27,103 nt of DNA, taken from Gammaproteobacteria bacterium (GTDB taxonomy: Bacteria; Pseudomonadota; Gammaproteobacteria; PS1; Pseudothioglobaceae). The position numbers were made by a program, and so were the translations under genes. Numbering within the stretch: position 1 is the first letter of the stretch; each line of letters begins with the position of its first letter. The stretch is from NCBI GenBank assembly GCA_024280535.1, contig JAJRPY010000016.1, forward strand, positions 1-27,103. The letters run 5' to 3'. Positions 15,986-24,667 of the stretch are shown piece by piece. Below the pieces are notes generated by a model, which was not told the origin of the DNA, did no database searches, and saw only the letters and a list, made by a program, of their open reading frames with translations.

Positions 15986-16052
15986 ATTATACTGAATTGC
16001 AAGTAAATACCACTGTTTTATAGTAATATTATTGACTACCTCTTAGGGGGTA
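15986..16052 (-). promoter_or_regulatory. candidate dsrA promoter with an upstream imperfect palindrome
   Basis: On the minus strand a perfect TATAAT (15986-15991) lies 66 bases before dsrA, but no good -35 box is at 16-18 bases, which suggests activation. At 16037-16052 a 16-base imperfect palindrome (TACC...GGTA, 12 of 16 positions symmetrical) is centred about 65 bases upstream of the likely start of transcription, a plausible activator site. Neither element is proven. This 178-base gap shows no gene. Confidence 0.35.
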
Positions 16053-16098
16053 TAAATGATTTTATCGAATCAGCAAGCGTGCACCAACTGCTTATTTT

Positions 16099-17532
16099 TT
16101 AACGCAAATATTCATCAACACGATTTGCAACACCACGACCTTCATTAATTGCCCAAACCACTAATGACTGACCACGTCGGCAATCACCTGCGGTAAAAAT
16201 ACCCACTTGAGAAGTTTGATATTGATTGTATTCGGCCTGGTAATTTCCTCGATCGTCTAGTTTAATATTTGCATCCTTGCTGAGATAATGTTCTGGTGCA
16301 ACAAAGCCCATAGACAATAACACCAACTGCGTATCCCAAATTTTTTCACTGCCTGCAATTTCAGTCAATTGAGCGTTATCAAATACGACATCAATTGTCT
16401 TTAACCCCACTAAATTACCGTTTTCATCTTTGATAAATGACTTGGTCATTAATTGATATTGTCGCGGATCATTGCCAAACACAGATTGCGCTTCGGCATG
16501 ACCATAATCAACACGATAAATAAGCGGCCAAAATGGCCAAGGATTATTATCAGCACGCTCAATAGGCGGACGCGACATTAGTTCAAAATTAACAACAGAC
16601 TTGGCACCCTGACGAATAGCCGTACCGATACAATCTGTACCCGTATCACCCCCCCCAATAACAATCACATCCTTGCCTTTAGCAGATAATTCAGATTCAT
16701 CAGCATGCCCCGTGTCCAGCAAACTTTTGGTATTTGAGGTTAGATATTTCATGGCCAAATGCACACCCTTGGCATCGCGATTTTCAACCGGTAAATCTCT
16801 GGCTTGACTAGCACCTGTGGTAAAAATAATCGCATCGAAATCTTGCTGCAAAGCGCTGGTGCTAATATCTTGACCAACATTAACGTTGGTAATAAATTCA
16901 ATGCCACTCGCTTTCATCAAATTAACCCGACGTTCAACCACCTCTTTACCGAGCTTCATATTAGGAATACCGTACATTAATAAACCACCAATACGATCAT
17001 CGCGCTCAAACACAGTCACGCCATGACCTAATTTATTCAGCTCATCCGCTGCTGCCATTCCCGCAGGGCCTGAGCCAACAATAGCCACTTTTTTGCCCGT
17101 TTTGCGTTTAATGCGATTGGGCTTAATCCAGCCTTGTTCAAAACCTTTGTCAACAATCGCCTGCTCGATATTTTTAATCGTCACCGCCGGATTGTTAATC
17201 CCTAGCACGCAAGCACCTTCACAGGGTGCTGGGCAAACACGACCGGTAAATTCTGGGAAATTATTGGTTTTCAGTAGTCGTGTCAACGCTTCTTGCCATT
17301 TGTCATTATAAACAAGATCGTTCCATTCTGGAATTAGGTTGTCAACTGGACAGCCATCATTTGACTGACAAAAAGGCACACCACAATCCATACATCGTGC
17401 GCCTTGTTGTTGTAAAAGCGCCACATCATGGGTGCCAGTAAAAATTTCACCGTAGTCTTTAAGTCGCAATTCAACAGCGCGATATGCCTCCGTTTTTCGA
17501 TCAAATTCTTTAAAACCCGTTACTTTTCCCAT
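16099..17532 (-). CDS. gltD: glutamate synthase small-subunit-like NADPH oxidoreductase
   Basis: A 477-residue iron-sulfur flavoprotein, close to E. coli GltD (472). Cluster cysteines are in CMDCGVPFC and [12 protein letters not shown], then [10 protein letters not shown]. An FAD fold ([14 protein letters not shown], about 152) and an NADPH fold ([13 protein letters not shown], about 290) follow, with the second FAD motif [19 protein letters not shown] at the end. In GltBD it feeds electrons to the large subunit, but no gltB is in the window. It is a paralogue of dsrL without the C-terminal ferredoxin and lies directly upstream of dsrA in the same direction. A role as electron partner to another enzyme cannot be ruled out. 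Confidence 0.88.
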   Translation of the reverse strand: MGKVTGFKEFDRKTEAYRAVELRLKDYGEIFTGTHDVALLQQQGARCMDCGVPFCQSNDGCPVDNLIPEWNDLVYNDKWQEALTRLLKTNNFPEFTGRVCPAPCEGACVLGINNPAVTIKNIEQAIVDKGFEQGWIKPNRIKRKTGKKVAIVGSGPAGMAAADELNKLGHGVTVFERDDRIGGLLMYGIPNMKLGKEVVERRVNLMKASGIEFITNVNVGQDISTSALQQDFDAIIFTTGASQARDLPVENRDAKGVHLAMKYLTSNTKSLLDTGHADESELSAKGKDVIVIGGGDTGTDCIGTAIRQGAKSVVNFELMSRPPIERADNNPWPFWPLIYRVDYGHAEAQSVFGNDPRQYQLMTKSFIKDENGNLVGLKTIDVVFDNAQLTEIAGSEKIWDTQLVLLSMGFVAPEHYLSKDANIKLDDRGNYQAEYNQYQTSQVGIFTAGDCRRGQSLVVWAINEGRGVANRVDEYLR

Positions 17533-17561
17533 TATTCAAACATTTAAAACTAAATCGAAAT

Positions 17562-17567
17562 ATTATA
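17562..17567 (-). promoter_or_regulatory. -10 box for gltD
   Basis: A perfect TATAAT on the minus strand, 30 bases before the gltD start. The matching -35 region (TTCCTT at 17 bases) is weak. The region between gltD and rplS (182 bases) holds these two divergent promoters and no gene. Confidence 0.4.
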
Positions 17568-17643
17568 CCCCTCAACCACCCCATAAGGAAAGCGCATCAA
17601 GTGCATTTAATTTATTGCTTTAAAAAAAGATAAACCAGTTTAC

Positions 17644-17672
17644 TTGTTTAGATGATTGATTGACTGTATAAT
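17644..17672 (+). promoter_or_regulatory. rplS promoter
   Basis: TTGTTT (17644-17649), a 17-base spacer and a perfect TATAAT (17667-17672). Transcription would begin near 17680, giving a leader of about 35 bases ahead of rplS with an AAAGGAT ribosome site. Confidence 0.6.
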
Positions 17673-17714
17673 TGCCCTTTTTTTAGAAGTATTTATTTAA
17701 AGGATAGGTTCAAA

Positions 17715-18065
17715 ATGAATTTAATTGACCAAATTGAAAACGAACAGTTACGATCAGATATTCCAGATTTTTCTGCGGGCGATACTATCGTTGTGCAAGT
17801 AAAAGTACGCGAGGGTGATCGCGAAAGATTACAGGCCTTCGAGGGCATTGTCATTGCTAAGAAAAATCGCGGCATCGGCTCTGCATTTACCGTTAGAAAA
17901 ATTTCCCATGGCGAAGGCGTTGAGCGCGTATTTCAAACGCATTCTAAAATGATTGATTCTATTGAAGTCAAACGTCGTGGTAAAGTACGTCAAGCGAAGT
18001 TATACTATCTTCGTGAGCTCACTGGTAAAAAAGCAAGAATTAAAGAAAAATTGGCAAAAAGATAA
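17715..18065 (+). CDS. rplS: 50S ribosomal protein L19
   Basis: A 116-residue L19, full length, with the typical [20 protein letters not shown] and the [21 protein letters not shown] core, then [13 protein letters not shown]. In many gammaproteobacteria rplS ends the rpsP-rimM-trmD-rplS operon. Here it has its own promoter and terminator and stands alone, so it has been separated from those genes, at least in this window. Confidence 0.98.
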   Translation: MNLIDQIENEQLRSDIPDFSAGDTIVVQVKVREGDRERLQAFEGIVIAKKNRGIGSAFTVRKISHGEGVERVFQTHSKMIDSIEVKRRGKVRQAKLYYLRELTGKKARIKEKLAKR

Positions 18066-18085
18066 TCCAATCACCTTGCCTAATC

Positions 18086-18114
18086 AATACCGGATAGCAT
18101 TCCGGTATTTTTTT
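18086..18114 (+). terminator. rho-independent terminator behind rplS
   Basis: Nine-base arms (18086-18094 and 18101-18109, core ACCGGA/TCCGGT) close a six-base loop and run into seven T residues. It starts 21 bases after the rplS stop and ends 17 bases before xerD. Confidence 0.85.
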
Positions 18115-18131
18115 GTCTAACCTTAAACCCC

Positions 18132-19010
18132 ATGAAAAACGACGCGTTAATTAATCAATTTTTAGACCACTACTGGCTATCATCTGGCGCTAGTAGCAAC
18201 ACACTTAACGCCTATCGATCCGATCTAAGTTTATTTGCCAAATGGCTCAACAAGCCACTAATCAGCATAGACGATAGCACAATGGTGCAATATTTCACCC
18301 ATCGACAAACCACCATTAGCAGTGCCACACAAGCCAGGATTCTAACGTGTTTTAGAATTTTTTATCAATATTTACTCAATCAATCTTTCATCACCCACAA
18401 CCCCACCAGCAAACTGCATCATCCAAAAAAAACACAAAAATTACCCATTTTTTTGAATATTGAAGAGGTCAACAATCTACTGGATGCACCCGATGCAACC
18501 AGCACATTTGGTCGGCGGGACCGCGCTATGTTGGAATTATTATATTCTTGCGGATTAAGGGTTAGCGAACTCATCAACCTTGAACTTCAACACCTCAATA
18601 TCAACGATGAATACATCCGCATCCTTGGAAAAGGTGGCAAGGAAAGGCTATTACCCATGGGCGAAGTGGCCATTGACTATCTTAAGATTTATGAACAAGA
18701 AGCACGACCATATTTACTCAAAAAAGGCCAAACCAATGGCTACTTTTTAAGCAATCGAGGTAGCAATATGAGCCGCCAAAATTTTTTCTATATCATTAAA
18801 GCCTACGCCCTAAAAGCCGGCATTGACAAGCCTCTTTCACCACACACTTTACGCCATGCCTTTGCCACTCACCTAGTACAACAAGGTGCTGATCTTCGTA
18901 GCGTACAACTAATGCTAGGGCATAGTGATATTTCCACGACGCAGATTTATACACATATTCAAAATGTGCAACTTAAATCCCAGCACAGAAAACACCATCC
19001 ACGAGGCTAA
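18132..19010 (+). CDS. xerD: site-specific tyrosine recombinase XerD
   Basis: A 292-residue recombinase that with XerC resolves chromosome dimers at dif. The N-terminal SAM-like domain (1-100) is followed by the catalytic domain with all six active residues: Arg143 (CGLRVSEL), Lys167 (GKGGKERL), His238 and Arg241 (PHTLRHAFATHL), His264 (MLGHSDIS) and Tyr273 (TQIYTH). Each lies a constant five to six positions before its E. coli XerD counterpart, which favours XerD over XerC or a phage integrase. No att site or other mobile gene is next to it. No strong ribosome site is seen. The gene sits immediately behind the rplS terminator. Confidence 0.9.
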   Translation: MKNDALINQFLDHYWLSSGASSNTLNAYRSDLSLFAKWLNKPLISIDDSTMVQYFTHRQTTISSATQARILTCFRIFYQYLLNQSFITHNPTSKLHHPKKTQKLPIFLNIEEVNNLLDAPDATSTFGRRDRAMLELLYSCGLRVSELINLELQHLNINDEYIRILGKGGKERLLPMGEVAIDYLKIYEQEARPYLLKKGQTNGYFLSNRGSNMSRQNFFYIIKAYALKAGIDKPLSPHTLRHAFATHLVQQGADLRSVQLMLGHSDISTTQIYTHIQNVQLKSQHRKHHPRG

Positions 19011-19011
19011 T

Positions 19012-19240
19012 CACTCGTCAAACAAGGCGTGACGCCTTTGTCCATCGCTATTAGCAATAGCCAATTCAGCAGGCGATTGATTGTAAAATTCATTCAACAA
19101 AGTTGCTATTGAGACTGTGCCACAAAAATAATCTTTGTCTTGCTTAATAATTTTGGCATCTTTTAAGCCCTTCTAGGTTTTGATTTTGAGTTCAATACAA
19201 AGAATAATGTTTATCAATACCACGCCCTGCAATTAATATT
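19012..19240 (-). pseudogene. decayed remnant of an unidentified gene
   Basis: On the minus strand one frame reads KIIKQDKDYFCGTVSIATLL and then NEFYNQSPAELAIANSDGQ, ending HALFDE and TGA at 19012-19014. It looks like real protein. Upstream in the same frame is a TAG, and before that GIDKHYSLY continues only after a one-base frame change. No start codon is visible, and the fragment directly follows norZ. I do not recognise the family. It is the only content of the norZ-xerD gap. Confidence 0.5.
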
Positions 19241-21503
19241 ATTTTCTAGCGGTAAAGGCTTTAAACACAAACCAAGCAAAGGCAAAAACACCAATAGAAA
19301 ATACCACATCACCTGGTACTCTAGCCCATACCAATGCATGCATAATGTCACTTTGCATAAATTCAACAGAGCGCGCAGACACATAACTTTCAGATATGCT
19401 TTGGTAAGTTTGCCATAATCCTTGCGGCAACAAGGACAAGAATGTCATCATTGCCAAGCCAATATTTAATCCCCAAAAACTAATCTTTAAGAGTTTGTTA
19501 TCCCATTTTGTAATATCTGTTAAACCACGCATACAATATAGCATCAAGCCCATCCCTAATAATCCATAAACGCCGAACAATGAAGCATGTGCATGGTTGG
19601 CTGTAATATTAAGACCTTGCATATAATAAAGTGCTATTGGCGGGTTAAGTAAAAAACCAAACAGGCCTGCACCGACCAAATTCCAAAACAATACCGCACT
19701 AAAAAACATAAATGGCCAATGATAATTCATCTCCCAATTACGCTGGCTTTCTAACTTTTTATGATTATAAGCCTCAAAACCAATGACGACTAAAGGCACC
19801 ACTTCAAGCGCTGAAAAACTTGCTCCTACTGCTATAATTGAAATTGGCGTACCACTCCAATATAAATGATGCAAGGTGCCTAATACGCCACCGCCTAAAA
19901 AGATAATAGTGGCAAATATTACCATGGTTGTCGCAACAGAAATTCGCAATAACCCCATACGGACAAACAATACTGAAATAATGGCCGCTGCAAACACTTC
20001 AAATACACCTTCTACCCAAAGATGCACAACCCACCAACGCCAATATTCTACAATAGCCAGATTGGTATTCTTACCCCACATAAAGCCTGCAGCGTATAAC
20101 AACCCTATTGATACAGTTGCTAACACAACAACAAACAACAATGATTTAAGTTTTTTGTCTTTAAAAGCAGGCAATAAGGCTCTGAGCAACAACCCAACCC
20201 ACAATATAAGACCGATAAATAAATAAATCTGCCAAAAACGCCCTAAATCAATATATTCGTAACCTTGATGCCCAAACCAAAAGTTTAAAGATAAATCTTC
20301 AATAAGACCATTGATTGCCAACCATTGCCCTACAAATGAACCCACCACAATCAGCAACAAACTAAAAAACAAGAAATTAACCCCAAAGCGTTGATATTTT
20401 GGCTCATGCCCTGAAATTAAGGGTGCTACATACAATCCTGTTGCCAGCCATGCTGTTGCAATCCAAAAAACAGCCAACTGCGTATGCCAAGTCCTAGTAA
20501 CAGAATACGGCAAATATTCCATCAATGGCAGTCCATACAACCCCTGCCCTTCAACAGAATAATGCGCGGTAATAATACCCAGCAATACTTGTGTCAAAAT
20601 AAGTGCTGTGACCACCCAAAAGTATTTAGCCGTCGCTTTCATTGATGGCGTGACTAGCGTATTTTCAATAAAATCATCTTTTGCCACGCCCCCTTCTGGC
20701 TCTGATTCTTGACGCCATTTGTCAAATTGCGAAGCATAGTACCAAACAATACCACCAATACCCGCCAATAGTAGAATAACCGAAACAATGCTCCATAATA
20801 ATACCGACGGTGTAGGCGCATTATCTACTAATGGCTCATGTGGCCAGTTACTGGTATAAGTGATATTATCATCAGGGCGATTAGTTGATGCCGCCCAAGC
20901 TGACCAAAAAATAAAGGCACTCAGTTTTTTGGCCTTTATTTTATCAAGAACTGTACTAATTGGAAAGGCATAATCTTCTCTTAATTGTTGGTATTTTTCA
21001 TCAGTAGATGTATATAAATTAACAAAGTGCTGCTCAGTTTTAGCAATGGCAACCGCCCTACTTTCACTAACCGTCACAATACCAGTTGTAGCATTGTAAG
21101 TATTTTGACGCATCATATTTTTCAATTCTACTTGGGATAATATCTCTTTTTGCTCTATAGTTAAAGACGCATTACTACTATTTGTATTAATAATTTTCAA
21201 TAAATGCAATGCTTCACGATGAAGCCAGTCTGCTGTCCAATCTGGTGCTAAATAACTACCATGACCCCAAATTGAACCCTGCTGCATCCCGCCCACAGTT
21301 TGCCAAATATTTTGCCCGTCATTGATATCTTGTTTGGTGTAAATTGTCTCACCTGTTGAGCTTATCACTGCACTTGGAATAGGGGGCGCTTGTTGATAAA
21401 TTTGACCACCGAGATACAACAAGGCAGAAAAAGACAACACCAAACTGACTGTTAATATTACCCACAAGCGCTTAATGGTAAAAAAGGTTGAATAATTTTG
21501 CAC
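19239..21503 (-). CDS. norZ: quinol-dependent nitric oxide reductase (qNOR)
   Basis: A 754-residue single-subunit NO reductase that reduces two NO to N2O with quinol in the inner membrane. The qNOR-specific N-terminal extension (residues about 35-230, NorC-like without heme c) includes GSIWGHGSYLAPDWTADWLH. The heme-copper core follows with about twelve further helices. It includes RTWHTQLAVFWIATAW, the non-heme iron region WWVVHLWVEGVFEVF and NHAHASLFGVYGLLGMG. The start is GTG at 21503, since AGGAG lies five bases before it. Its promoter contains an FNR/DNR-type box. It lies behind the Sco fusion gene in the same orientation. Confidence 0.95.
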   Translation of the reverse strand: MQNYSTFFTIKRLWVILTVSLVLSFSALLYLGGQIYQQAPPIPSAVISSTGETIYTKQDINDGQNIWQTVGGMQQGSIWGHGSYLAPDWTADWLHREALHLLKIINTNSSNASLTIEQKEILSQVELKNMMRQNTYNATTGIVTVSESRAVAIAKTEQHFVNLYTSTDEKYQQLREDYAFPISTVLDKIKAKKLSAFIFWSAWAASTNRPDDNITYTSNWPHEPLVDNAPTPSVLLWSIVSVILLLAGIGGIVWYYASQFDKWRQESEPEGGVAKDDFIENTLVTPSMKATAKYFWVVTALILTQVLLGIITAHYSVEGQGLYGLPLMEYLPYSVTRTWHTQLAVFWIATAWLATGLYVAPLISGHEPKYQRFGVNFLFFSLLLIVVGSFVGQWLAINGLIEDLSLNFWFGHQGYEYIDLGRFWQIYLFIGLILWVGLLLRALLPAFKDKKLKSLLFVVVLATVSIGLLYAAGFMWGKNTNLAIVEYWRWWVVHLWVEGVFEVFAAAIISVLFVRMGLLRISVATTMVIFATIIFLGGGVLGTLHHLYWSGTPISIIAVGASFSALEVVPLVVIGFEAYNHKKLESQRNWEMNYHWPFMFFSAVLFWNLVGAGLFGFLLNPPIALYYMQGLNITANHAHASLFGVYGLLGMGLMLYCMRGLTDITKWDNKLLKISFWGLNIGLAMMTFLSLLPQGLWQTYQSISESYVSARSVEFMQSDIMHALVWARVPGDVVFSIGVFAFAWFVFKAFTARK

Positions 21504-21535
21504 AATAACTCCTAAATAAAAATTACGATTAATTG

Positions 21536-21576
21536 ATGTTACAACACGACAATAAAAAATCCTTGATATAGGTCAA
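21536..21576 (-). promoter_or_regulatory. FNR/DNR-type box and -10 for norZ
   Basis: On the minus strand TTGACCTATATCAA (21563-21576) is an FNR/DNR-type palindrome (TTGAC-N4-ATCAA). It is followed by GGATTTTTTAT and then TAACAT (21536-21541) 21 bases after the box, the class II activator arrangement. The first half-site contains the stop codon of the upstream gene. Confidence 0.75.
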
Positions 21577-22553
21577 TTTTTTAAATTAATTTTGATTGGC
21601 ACCTCTCCAGCATGCTTAAAATGAAGTGTAATATCAACAGAATCAAGGCTACTAATCGGTTTCTTCAAGCCTATAAACATAATATGATAAGACATAGGCT
21701 TGAGTGTTAATGTTTGCCTGGGCTGAAAAACTTGATTTGACCTGTGTAGCATTTTGGCAAAACCTTCTACAATCTTCGTTTGATGAAATTCGGTGCGTTT
21801 TGCAATAGAGCTTGAAACACTAAGTAGCACATCTTGCTGATTAGAAAGATTGGTTATTTTTCCGTATGCAGCAGCAAATCTAGCATTTTTTGCTGAGTTT
21901 CTTATTCTAAAATCTTCTACTTTTATCGTCGGCATTAAAGCGAGGATATTGTTAATAAATTCTGCCTTAGGTGTGCCTGTATAGCTAATATTACGCACTT
22001 CTCCCTCAGTATCAATTAGATAAATAGTAACACTGTGATCAAACAAACTAATCTTGTCATCTTCCGACTTACTGTTTTGTTTTTTCACAACAATACGAAT
22101 ATCTTCAACGGGTAAATTTTCACCTATTTTCTTGTATTTTATTTTAAATAAATTTGCAATATAGTCAGTTTGTTTTTTTGTTTGCCCTGTAATGCCAATA
22201 AAATCTTTATTAAAATAAGAGATAAAATCTTTTAAATGTTGAGGTGTGTCGTATTTTGGATCAATAGTTAGAAACATAATTTGAATATTTTCTTGCGCAT
22301 ATTTAGGTAATTTTTGATACAAATCATTTAAATAACCCAGTGTAAATGGGCAAATATCTGGGCAATTGGTGTAGCCAAAACTTAAAACAACCACCTTGCC
22401 TTTATAGTCGTTAAGTTGCATCGACTTTCCATACATATCTAATGCATGGAAATTACCACCAATGCCGCTAAACACAGGCAACTCTTTATTGGCAATAACA
22501 AAATTTGCAAACAATATGTTAAATAATAGCGCTAAGATTATTTTTTTCAGCAT
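21573..22553 (-). CDS. Sco1/SenC - PCu(A)C copper chaperone fusion
   Basis: A 326-residue exported protein joining two copper chaperones. A signal peptide (about 1-21) leads into a Sco thioredoxin-like domain with copper ligands Cys64, Cys68 (NCPDICP) and His173 (FDHS). From about residue 210 a PCu(A)C (DUF461) domain follows. It has the complete motif His257, Met268, His290, Met292, exactly the H-X10-M-X21-H-X-M spacing. In bacteria the two are usually separate and cooperate to load Cu into cytochrome oxidase. Here, between nirK and norZ, copper delivery to NirK is the likely job (inference). I start at ATG 22553 (ribosome site GGGAG), overlapping the previous gene by seven bases. An in-frame TTG at 22568 is less likely. 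Confidence 0.88.
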   Translation of the reverse strand: MLKKIILALLFNILFANFVIANKELPVFSGIGGNFHALDMYGKSMQLNDYKGKVVVLSFGYTNCPDICPFTLGYLNDLYQKLPKYAQENIQIMFLTIDPKYDTPQHLKDFISYFNKDFIGITGQTKKQTDYIANLFKIKYKKIGENLPVEDIRIVVKKQNSKSEDDKISLFDHSVTIYLIDTEGEVRNISYTGTPKAEFINNILALMPTIKVEDFRIRNSAKNARFAAAYGKITNLSNQQDVLLSVSSSIAKRTEFHQTKIVEGFAKMLHRSNQVFQPRQTLTLKPMSYHIMFIGLKKPISSLDSVDITLHFKHAGEVPIKINLKN

Positions 22554-23374
22554 AATAATTTCTCCCAAGGAGCGGCACTTGGCAAGAGATACTGCTCTTT
22601 TATATTTAAAATACGATAGACCTTACCTACTTTTTCTAATTCAATTATTTGTTTAATTTTAGCAATACTCGGTTTACCTTTGCTATTAACACCCTTCCAG
22701 TCAATAATTAAGATTAACTGTAAATGATTATTGATTGTACTACTACTGATATTGCGTAACAAATGCTCGCCTTTTCCCATCCATAAATTACGCTTATTCA
22801 ATGCATCAAACAATGAACCTGCATATCGATTTACGCCCATTTCCAATTGATAAAATGCATTTTCAATATTTTTTCTAGGCAGTGGTAAATTTAAATTGTT
22901 ATCTAAAAATGCCATCCAAGCATAGGCAAAACTGCGTTTTTGATAATACTCAATATTAAATTCCACTAAAGAAGTGCTACTATAAATTGTTTGAGTTTTT
23001 TGTCTATTGACTCCAATAAGCACCAAATTTTTATTTAAATCAAATTTAAAAATTTCATTAATTCGTTGGATTTTTAATTTGTTACGCTCTAAATAACTTA
23101 ATTTCAGCTCAATAATAAAGTCATTTTTGGTGTCTAATTTGGCATTGAGAATTTGTATATTTTTAACATTCTCAGGGTAGCCATCTCCACCATTGTGTGC
23201 AATAACCTGCTGGTAGTGGCGCATAACAGATGAAATCATTATATTTAAAGATAGTCCGTTAGTTTCAATAGATTGTGGCAATGCCTGTGTTCCAGTAGCA
23301 TATATCCCAACAAAAAACAGCACGCAAAACGCTTTTGCATAACGATAAATGACAAAGGTAAATCCATCAATCAT
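22547..23374 (-). CDS. secreted protein of unknown function in the nirK cluster
   Basis: A 275-residue protein with a hydrophobic N-terminal segment (AFCVLFFVGIYATG) ending near ALPQ, so probably exported or anchored. The rest is a mix of strands and helices, rich in Asn, Lys and Ile, with no cysteine except Cys17 in the hydrophobic segment and the C-terminal residue. There are no heme or copper motifs. I do not recognise the family. It follows nirK by 36 bases and overlaps the Sco fusion by seven, so it is locked into a nitrite-reduction/copper unit. A role in NirK maturation or in the envelope is a guess. Confidence 0.75.
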   Translation of the reverse strand: MIDGFTFVIYRYAKAFCVLFFVGIYATGTQALPQSIETNGLSLNIMISSVMRHYQQVIAHNGGDGYPENVKNIQILNAKLDTKNDFIIELKLSYLERNKLKIQRINEIFKFDLNKNLVLIGVNRQKTQTIYSSTSLVEFNIEYYQKRSFAYAWMAFLDNNLNLPLPRKNIENAFYQLEMGVNRYAGSLFDALNKRNLWMGKGEHLLRNISSSTINNHLQLILIIDWKGVNSKGKPSIAKIKQIIELEKVGKVYRILNIKEQYLLPSAAPWEKLLC

Positions 23375-23410
23375 CGTTATACAAAAGCGTTTTTAAGAAA
23401 TAATCCAGTT

Positions 23411-24532
23411 TTAATTTATGATTTTACTGGGTGCCTGAACCTGCTCCATTAAATCATTATTCCATTCACCCTCAACCGAGACATGTGCTGCGCCACCAAG
23501 CATAATTGCCTCAATTAAATTATGATTAACATAGGCATAGATGCCTGGTTGTTTAAAGGTGTAAATCGCCGCTACAGCCTCGCCACCATTCACGCTCCAA
23601 GTCTCTCTGTCAACAGTTGGTGTGTTATTAAACGAACCACCCGGCCAAACCAAATCACCATGACCACCAATTAAATGAATGCGTGAATCTTCATTGGCTT
23701 GTGAATGAATAAACAATACAGTTTCACCCACTTTGGCTTTCATAGCACCCTTACCAATCAAGGCGCCTTTCTTGCCGTTATAAGTAATATGTGTTGGCAC
23801 TAATCCACGCATAACTTTTAGAGTATCACTCATAGAGGCGGCAGCATTTGGATAACGCTTGTAATTACCTTCTTTGTCTTGAGGAATGTACCAGCCTTGT
23901 TCGCCGATATAATAAGCCCGGTCATAAGTAACAAGATTACCTTTATGGTCTTTAAGCCCCGTTTTTGGTAAAATCATAATCGTACCATACATCCCAGAAA
24001 CCACATGATACGGAATCATTATTCCGCCCGGTGCACAATGATAAACATAAGTGCCTGGTCTATCAGCCTTGAAACGAAGAACTACCTGCTCTCCAGGTGC
24101 TACTTTAGTCAAAGCGCCACCACCTAAGGCTCCTGTTGCTGCGTGAAAATCAATATTATGCACCAACAAATTGGTTTTTGGGTTTTTCAACGTTAATTCC
24201 ACATAATCGCCTTCATGCACCACCATTATCGGCCCTGGATTACTGCCGTTAAAAGTCATTGCTTGAACAAACACATCTGGCTCAATTTCAATTTCTTTTT
24301 CTTTAATAATCATTTCCATCTCAATAATTCTGGGTTTTCCAGAATATTTTTGTTGATGTTTTGGTAAAAATGGCGGTGCCACCAAAATCTGTTTAACCCT
24401 CTCTAATCCTTGTAAATTTGCTTGTGTGCCAATATTAGCAATGTAACCTTTGGCGCTTTCTGCTATAACAGCACTTGATAACGATAAAATCAATACAGCG
24501 CTTAAACCTATTTTTTTAAACAAATATTTCAT
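23411..24532 (-). CDS. nirK: copper-containing nitrite reductase (NO-forming)
   Basis: A 373-residue periplasmic two-cupredoxin enzyme reducing nitrite to NO. Signal peptide about 1-24. Type 1 copper ligands are His125, Cys166, His176 and Met181 (YHCAPGGIMIPYHVVSGMYG). Type 2 ligands are His130, His165 and, from the neighbouring subunit, His337 (YVNHNLIEA). The catalytic Asp128 lies in HNIDFH and a catalytic His in IHLIGGHGD (286). No extra heme or cupredoxin domain is attached. It is the first structural gene behind the regulator and has its own FNR/DNR-type box. Confidence 0.96.
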   Translation of the reverse strand: MKYLFKKIGLSAVLILSLSSAVIAESAKGYIANIGTQANLQGLERVKQILVAPPFLPKHQQKYSGKPRIIEMEMIIKEKEIEIEPDVFVQAMTFNGSNPGPIMVVHEGDYVELTLKNPKTNLLVHNIDFHAATGALGGGALTKVAPGEQVVLRFKADRPGTYVYHCAPGGIMIPYHVVSGMYGTIMILPKTGLKDHKGNLVTYDRAYYIGEQGWYIPQDKEGNYKRYPNAAASMSDTLKVMRGLVPTHITYNGKKGALIGKGAMKAKVGETVLFIHSQANEDSRIHLIGGHGDLVWPGGSFNNTPTVDRETWSVNGGEAVAAIYTFKQPGIYAYVNHNLIEAIMLGGAAHVSVEGEWNNDLMEQVQAPSKIIN

Positions 24533-24564
24533 GATGCTAGCCTCTTATGATTGAATTAAATTTA

Positions 24565-24606
24565 ATGTTATCAATACTCGCATAAAAAATCCTTGACACA
24601 GGTCAA
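24565..24606 (-). promoter_or_regulatory. FNR/DNR-type box and -10 for nirK
   Basis: TTGACCTGTGTCAA on the minus strand (24593-24606) is a perfect TTGAC-N4-GTCAA palindrome. It is followed by GGATTTTTTAT and TAACAT (24565-24570) 22 bases on. Box, spacer opening and -10 match the norZ promoter closely. Confidence 0.8.
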
Positions 24607-24667
24607 TTGTTATTAATTTAAAATTACAAGTGTTAAATATAGACACGCAAAAACTTTAAGTTGAATA

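Noticed and set aside
18132..19010. Phage or island integrase
   Set aside because: Active residues track E. coli XerD with a nearly constant offset, and there is no tRNA, att repeat or mobile gene beside it.
19024..19038. Hairpin AAGGCG-TGA-CGCCTT as an xerD terminator
   Set aside because: The loop has only three bases, no T tract follows on either strand, and it lies in the protein-like remnant.
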